A stretch of 7,472 bases of DNA from JBDTES01 sp039922435 (GTDB lineage Bacteria > Patescibacteriota > Saccharimonadia > Saccharimonadales > UBA4665): assembly GCA_039922435.1 (NCBI GenBank), contig JBDTES010000028.1:1-7472 (forward strand), written 5' to 3'. The translations under genes and the position numbers were made by a program. The notes beneath the pieces were generated by a model. It was not told the origin of the DNA. It was given only the letters and a program-made list of their open reading frames with translations, and did no database searches. Numbering within the stretch: the stretch's first letter is position 1; each line of letters opens with the position of its first letter. Positions 5,028 through 7,472 of this stretch are shown piece after piece.

Positions 5028-7472
5028 CTATTTCTTAATTGTTTTGGGACTACGGATATGTCGGTCATAGCGGTGCAAGCGAGCTGCCAAATAATTCTGG
5101 TACTGATTAAGGGGTGCCCCAGGCAGTCTAGTCAAATCCTTGCGACTAAACCCACCTTCAGGAATATTAGCGATATACGAACGACGAACTTCACCAGCCT
5201 GACGTTCTGGCATTTTAGGCAACTGAGCCTTCGCCCCATCACTATATAAAAGCCGATTCAAAGATTGTTCAGTTTTATCAATCCCAGGGAGCGCAAAGGT
5301 CAGAGCTGCTTGGGCTAAACCAATCTGACGTAAAATAGTTCGCCGACGTCGAAAACCTAAAATCAGAAAAGCAGCCCCAACCAAAGCTTCACCTGTTGGC
5401 AAATATGGAAAACCTGCCTTATTATTTACCACGTCCGAACCGTCTTCGGGCGACAGATTAGGGGCCTCGTGGCCCGGAGCCATCCTACTAGGAGTTGGAT
5501 CAATCACCTTACCCTTATCATCGACAACCCAAGCATGGGCTTCGAGCTGTGTCAGTTTACTGTCCCCATTGTCATGAAAGCCGGTTACCAAAATTTGTTT
5601 GGACGCGAAATTATCTACGGTCCCCAGCAAATATTCGGCACTAGCCAAGTTACAGTTGAGCGATTCTAAATGGGCCACTAACTGACCAAATTCAATAACG
5701 TCCGTCTGATTTTCTGAATCACCGCCTGGGAAATCACGGTTGGTTAATCCGGCATCTTTTAGTGGCGCAAAGCTATAAAACTTGTCTTTTATAGCTTCAT
5801 AAACTTCCTGATTTGTGGCCGACTTAGATAATCCCAAAGCTTTTTTAATTTCCTCAGCGACAGCCACTTCATCACCACCACCCAAAACCATCGGAGCCTC
5901 TGCTTTTATCGAAGGCGTTTTATCTACTTTAATCCAGTACTTCAAAACCGGTTTATTAATTCCGAGCTGATTCATGTTAATTGGATTCACCCGGACATAA
6001 TATGTCCCTCGCTGCGGATCATTTAAAACTTGGACTTGGCTAGTCTTATCAGGGTCAGCCTGGTCAACAACCATAGCCCCAACTATCCGCCCGCCTTGTG
6101 GAACCGGTGCAGAAGTTAGCCGAGTACTACTAAGGTATGAGGTCTCAACCATAAAATCAGGTTTTTGTAGTCCAATAGCAGCCACAGAATGACTAACTTG
6201 GACTGGGCTAGCATAGGATTCGCTATCATCACTAAAACCCAGGTTGTAGTTGGAGTAACCCATAAGATTAAATTCATTACCATACCAATAGCTCGGTTCT
6301 GGCAAGCCACTTAAACTCGTGACAGAATAAACCGTTTTATTCTGACCAATATTTACATCTCCAGTAAAGGTCTGACTAACTTCGCCGGTATATACTCCAG
6401 CCGGAGGGTCATGTAGAGTCTTATTAATCCAATTATCAAAAATACCTTGGCTAACTTCGCCGTCAACAGAATTAAGTGGTCCGAATAGTTTTATGTATTG
6501 ACTGGCTAGTGCATATGACAGCCGCATATCAGCATCAGCCAGTGAATTAAATGAGTCATAATACATCCTGCCTAACTCACTCATATGACCCCGTATCGTC
6601 TGCTCGCTAGCAAATAACTGCCCAGCCTGACTGGAAGCATCGGACGCCTGATTATAAATGTTGGAATAGATTTCAATTGCTCCACGGGCAGCCGCAACCC
6701 CGGCCGTTAGAGCAGTCATCATAAGAGTCGCACCAGTTATCATCCTAACTAGGTGGTTGCCGCCATGATAATAATTTACCGTTGGAGGACAGCTATTTTC
6801 GTAACGTCGATGCGAACTTAGAGCCAAGCCAGTACGGAGACTTTCCGACTCGACCATCCGGGCCAAAAATGGGCGAGACGACTGATCTCCGGGCTCAGCC
6901 CTTAACGATGACAATTTGGCAGCACCAACTTCATCTAATTTATCTCGATAAACCGAAAGATATAAAGCCGTTAACATGGCACGTCTATCTGGTTCTGACT
7001 GGCCTTTCAAGTTATCTATCAGATCATCAACTGTTCGCACACCATAAGCACTTAATAAGTTCTTTGGACCACCACCACTTGCCATAGCTCGTCCCGTATC
7101 ATTATCGGACCAATAATCATTGATCGTTACGGACCCGTTAGTGATCCGGCTAGTATGAAAGATTTTGACAGCCGGCAAGGGGTTGCCGTCCTCATCTTTT
7201 TGAGGCCGACGCTGGCCTACGAGATTGGCCTCATAACGTCTCTCCAAAGCCGCCCGAACGGTTTCTAGAAACTGATCCACCGAAGTCTTGCCATTTTCAA
7301 GATATGCCTGATAAGCCGACTGCACAATGCCATCGCCAGCCCGCTCAACTAACCAGCCCAAAGTAGACTGAGATTGTTCAACCCTGGTACCATCTAATAA
7401 ATGACGCATCTGGGCCGGAGTGGCCGTAAGCACCTTATTGTCGGTCAGCAAATCCTCGGCATAGATAAGATT
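5028..7472 (-). CDS. Transglutaminase-like membrane protein (5' end beyond window)
   Basis: The frame is open to the right edge: seven codons (NLIYAED) precede the TTG at 7451, so that TTG is probably internal. Of 814 visible residues, 1-240 are polar and probably cytoplasmic. A first transmembrane helix lies at about 243-263, then a large outward region (265-690) with a helical part, a beta-rich part near 450-520, and a transglutaminase-like domain (about 585-670). The papain-like triad is visible: Cys607 in LNCNLAS, His646 in EAHAWVV, Asp658 in VIDPTPSR, with VTGF between Cys and His as in the family. A second helix (about 691-707) is followed by RRRR (708-711), placing the C-terminal 105 residues inside. 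Such domains act as transglutaminases or thiol proteases on proteins or peptidoglycan; which applies here is unknown. The N-terminal part matches nothing I recognise. The stop is TAG. Confidence 0.82.
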   Translation of the reverse strand, partial: NLIYAEDLLTDNKVLTATPAQMRHLLDGTRVEQSQSTLGWLVERAGDGIVQSAYQAYLENGKTSVDQFLETVRAALERRYEANLVGQRRPQKDEDGNPLPAVKIFHTSRITNGSVTINDYWSDNDTGRAMASGGGPKNLLSAYGVRTVDDLIDNLKGQSEPDRRAMLTALYLSVYRDKLDEVGAAKLSSLRAEPGDQSSRPFLARMVESESLRTGLALSSHRRYENSCPPTVNYYHGGNHLVRMITGATLMMTALTAGVAAARGAIEIYSNIYNQASDASSQAGQLFASEQTIRGHMSELGRMYYDSFNSLADADMRLSYALASQYIKLFGPLNSVDGEVSQGIFDNWINKTLHDPPAGVYTGEVSQTFTGDVNIGQNKTVYSVTSLSGLPEPSYWYGNEFNLMGYSNYNLGFSDDSESYASPVQVSHSVAAIGLQKPDFMVETSYLSSTRLTSAPVPQGGRIVGAMVVDQADPDKTSQVQVLNDPQRGTYYVRVNPINMNQLGINKPVLKYWIKVDKTPSIKAEAPMVLGGGDEVAVAEEIKKALGLSKSATNQEVYEAIKDKFYSFAPLKDAGLTNRDFPGGDSENQTDVIEFGQLVAHLESLNCNLASAEYLLGTVDNFASKQILVTGFHDNGDSKLTQLEAHAWVVDDKGKVIDPTPSRMAPGHEAPNLSPEDGSDVVNNKAGFPYLPTGEALVGAAFLILGFRRRRTILRQIGLAQAALTFALPGIDKTEQSLNRLLYSDGAKAQLPKMPERQAGEVRRSYIANIPEGGFSRKDLTRLPGAPLNQYQNYLAARLHRYDRHIRSPKTIKK

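Noticed and set aside
6376..6462. 12-bp direct repeat CTAACTTCGCCG at 6376-6387 and 6451-6462
   Set aside because: It encodes the short repeated peptide GEVSQ within the coding gene; two copies of this size are compatible with chance or minor protein repetition.
6782..7087. 101-codon plus-strand frame inside the large leftward gene
   Set aside because: It lies fully antisense to a frame with clear domain structure, has no promoter or recognisable product, and its composition looks like a shadow.
1..7472. tRNA or rRNA genes, integrase or transposase
   Set aside because: No cloverleaf with conserved T-arm, no rRNA segments and no recombinase motif were seen on either strand.

Overview
The window looks like a compact chromosomal segment of a small-genome bacterium. 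The best guess is a Patescibacteria/CPR member, possibly Saccharibacteria-like. This rests on gene style (membrane-anchored thermonuclease, anchored glycoside hydrolase, divergent lipid-kinase-like protein, transglutaminase-like membrane protein), near absence of Shine-Dalgarno sequences, and AT-rich intergenic DNA with heptamer-phased repeats. There is no rRNA or marker gene, so the taxonomy is inference. The standard code fits: the long frames contain no in-frame TGA, and all six visible stops are TAA or TAG.

Layout from left to right. A leftward gene probably starts near position 57 and leaves the window. Then come a rightward YegS/DAGK-type lipid kinase-like gene (182-1099) with an extended -10 promoter and apparently no leader, and a rightward secreted or membrane-anchored staphylococcal-nuclease-like gene (1230-1808). 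Next is a gene-free stretch of about 500 bp (1809-2313) with GTAGGTC-type heptamers, a 14-bp tandem repeat, a roughly 104-bp element with imperfect terminal inverted repeats, and a perfect 10-bp hairpin. A leftward family 2 glycosyltransferase (2314-3123) and a rightward membrane-anchored clan GH-A-like glycoside hydrolase (3138-4256) are divergent, with start codons 14 bp apart and overlapping promoters. A leftward 179-aa protein of unknown function (4257-4796) abuts the hydrolase stop to stop. The right third is one long leftward gene (5028-7472, 5' end outside) for a membrane protein with an extracellular transglutaminase-like domain.

The products point to the cell surface: an anchored nuclease that could feed nucleotides to a scavenging cell, a glycosyltransferase and glycosidase pair that could build and trim a surface glycan, and a papain-like transglutaminase-fold enzyme facing outward. 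No single pathway joins all of them.

The most interesting signal is regulatory. Four genes have a -10-like hexamer exactly 6 nt before the start codon, which predicts leaderless mRNAs. One pair has -10 elements that overlap by 2 bp on opposite strands, so the glycosyltransferase and hydrolase promoters should exclude each other.
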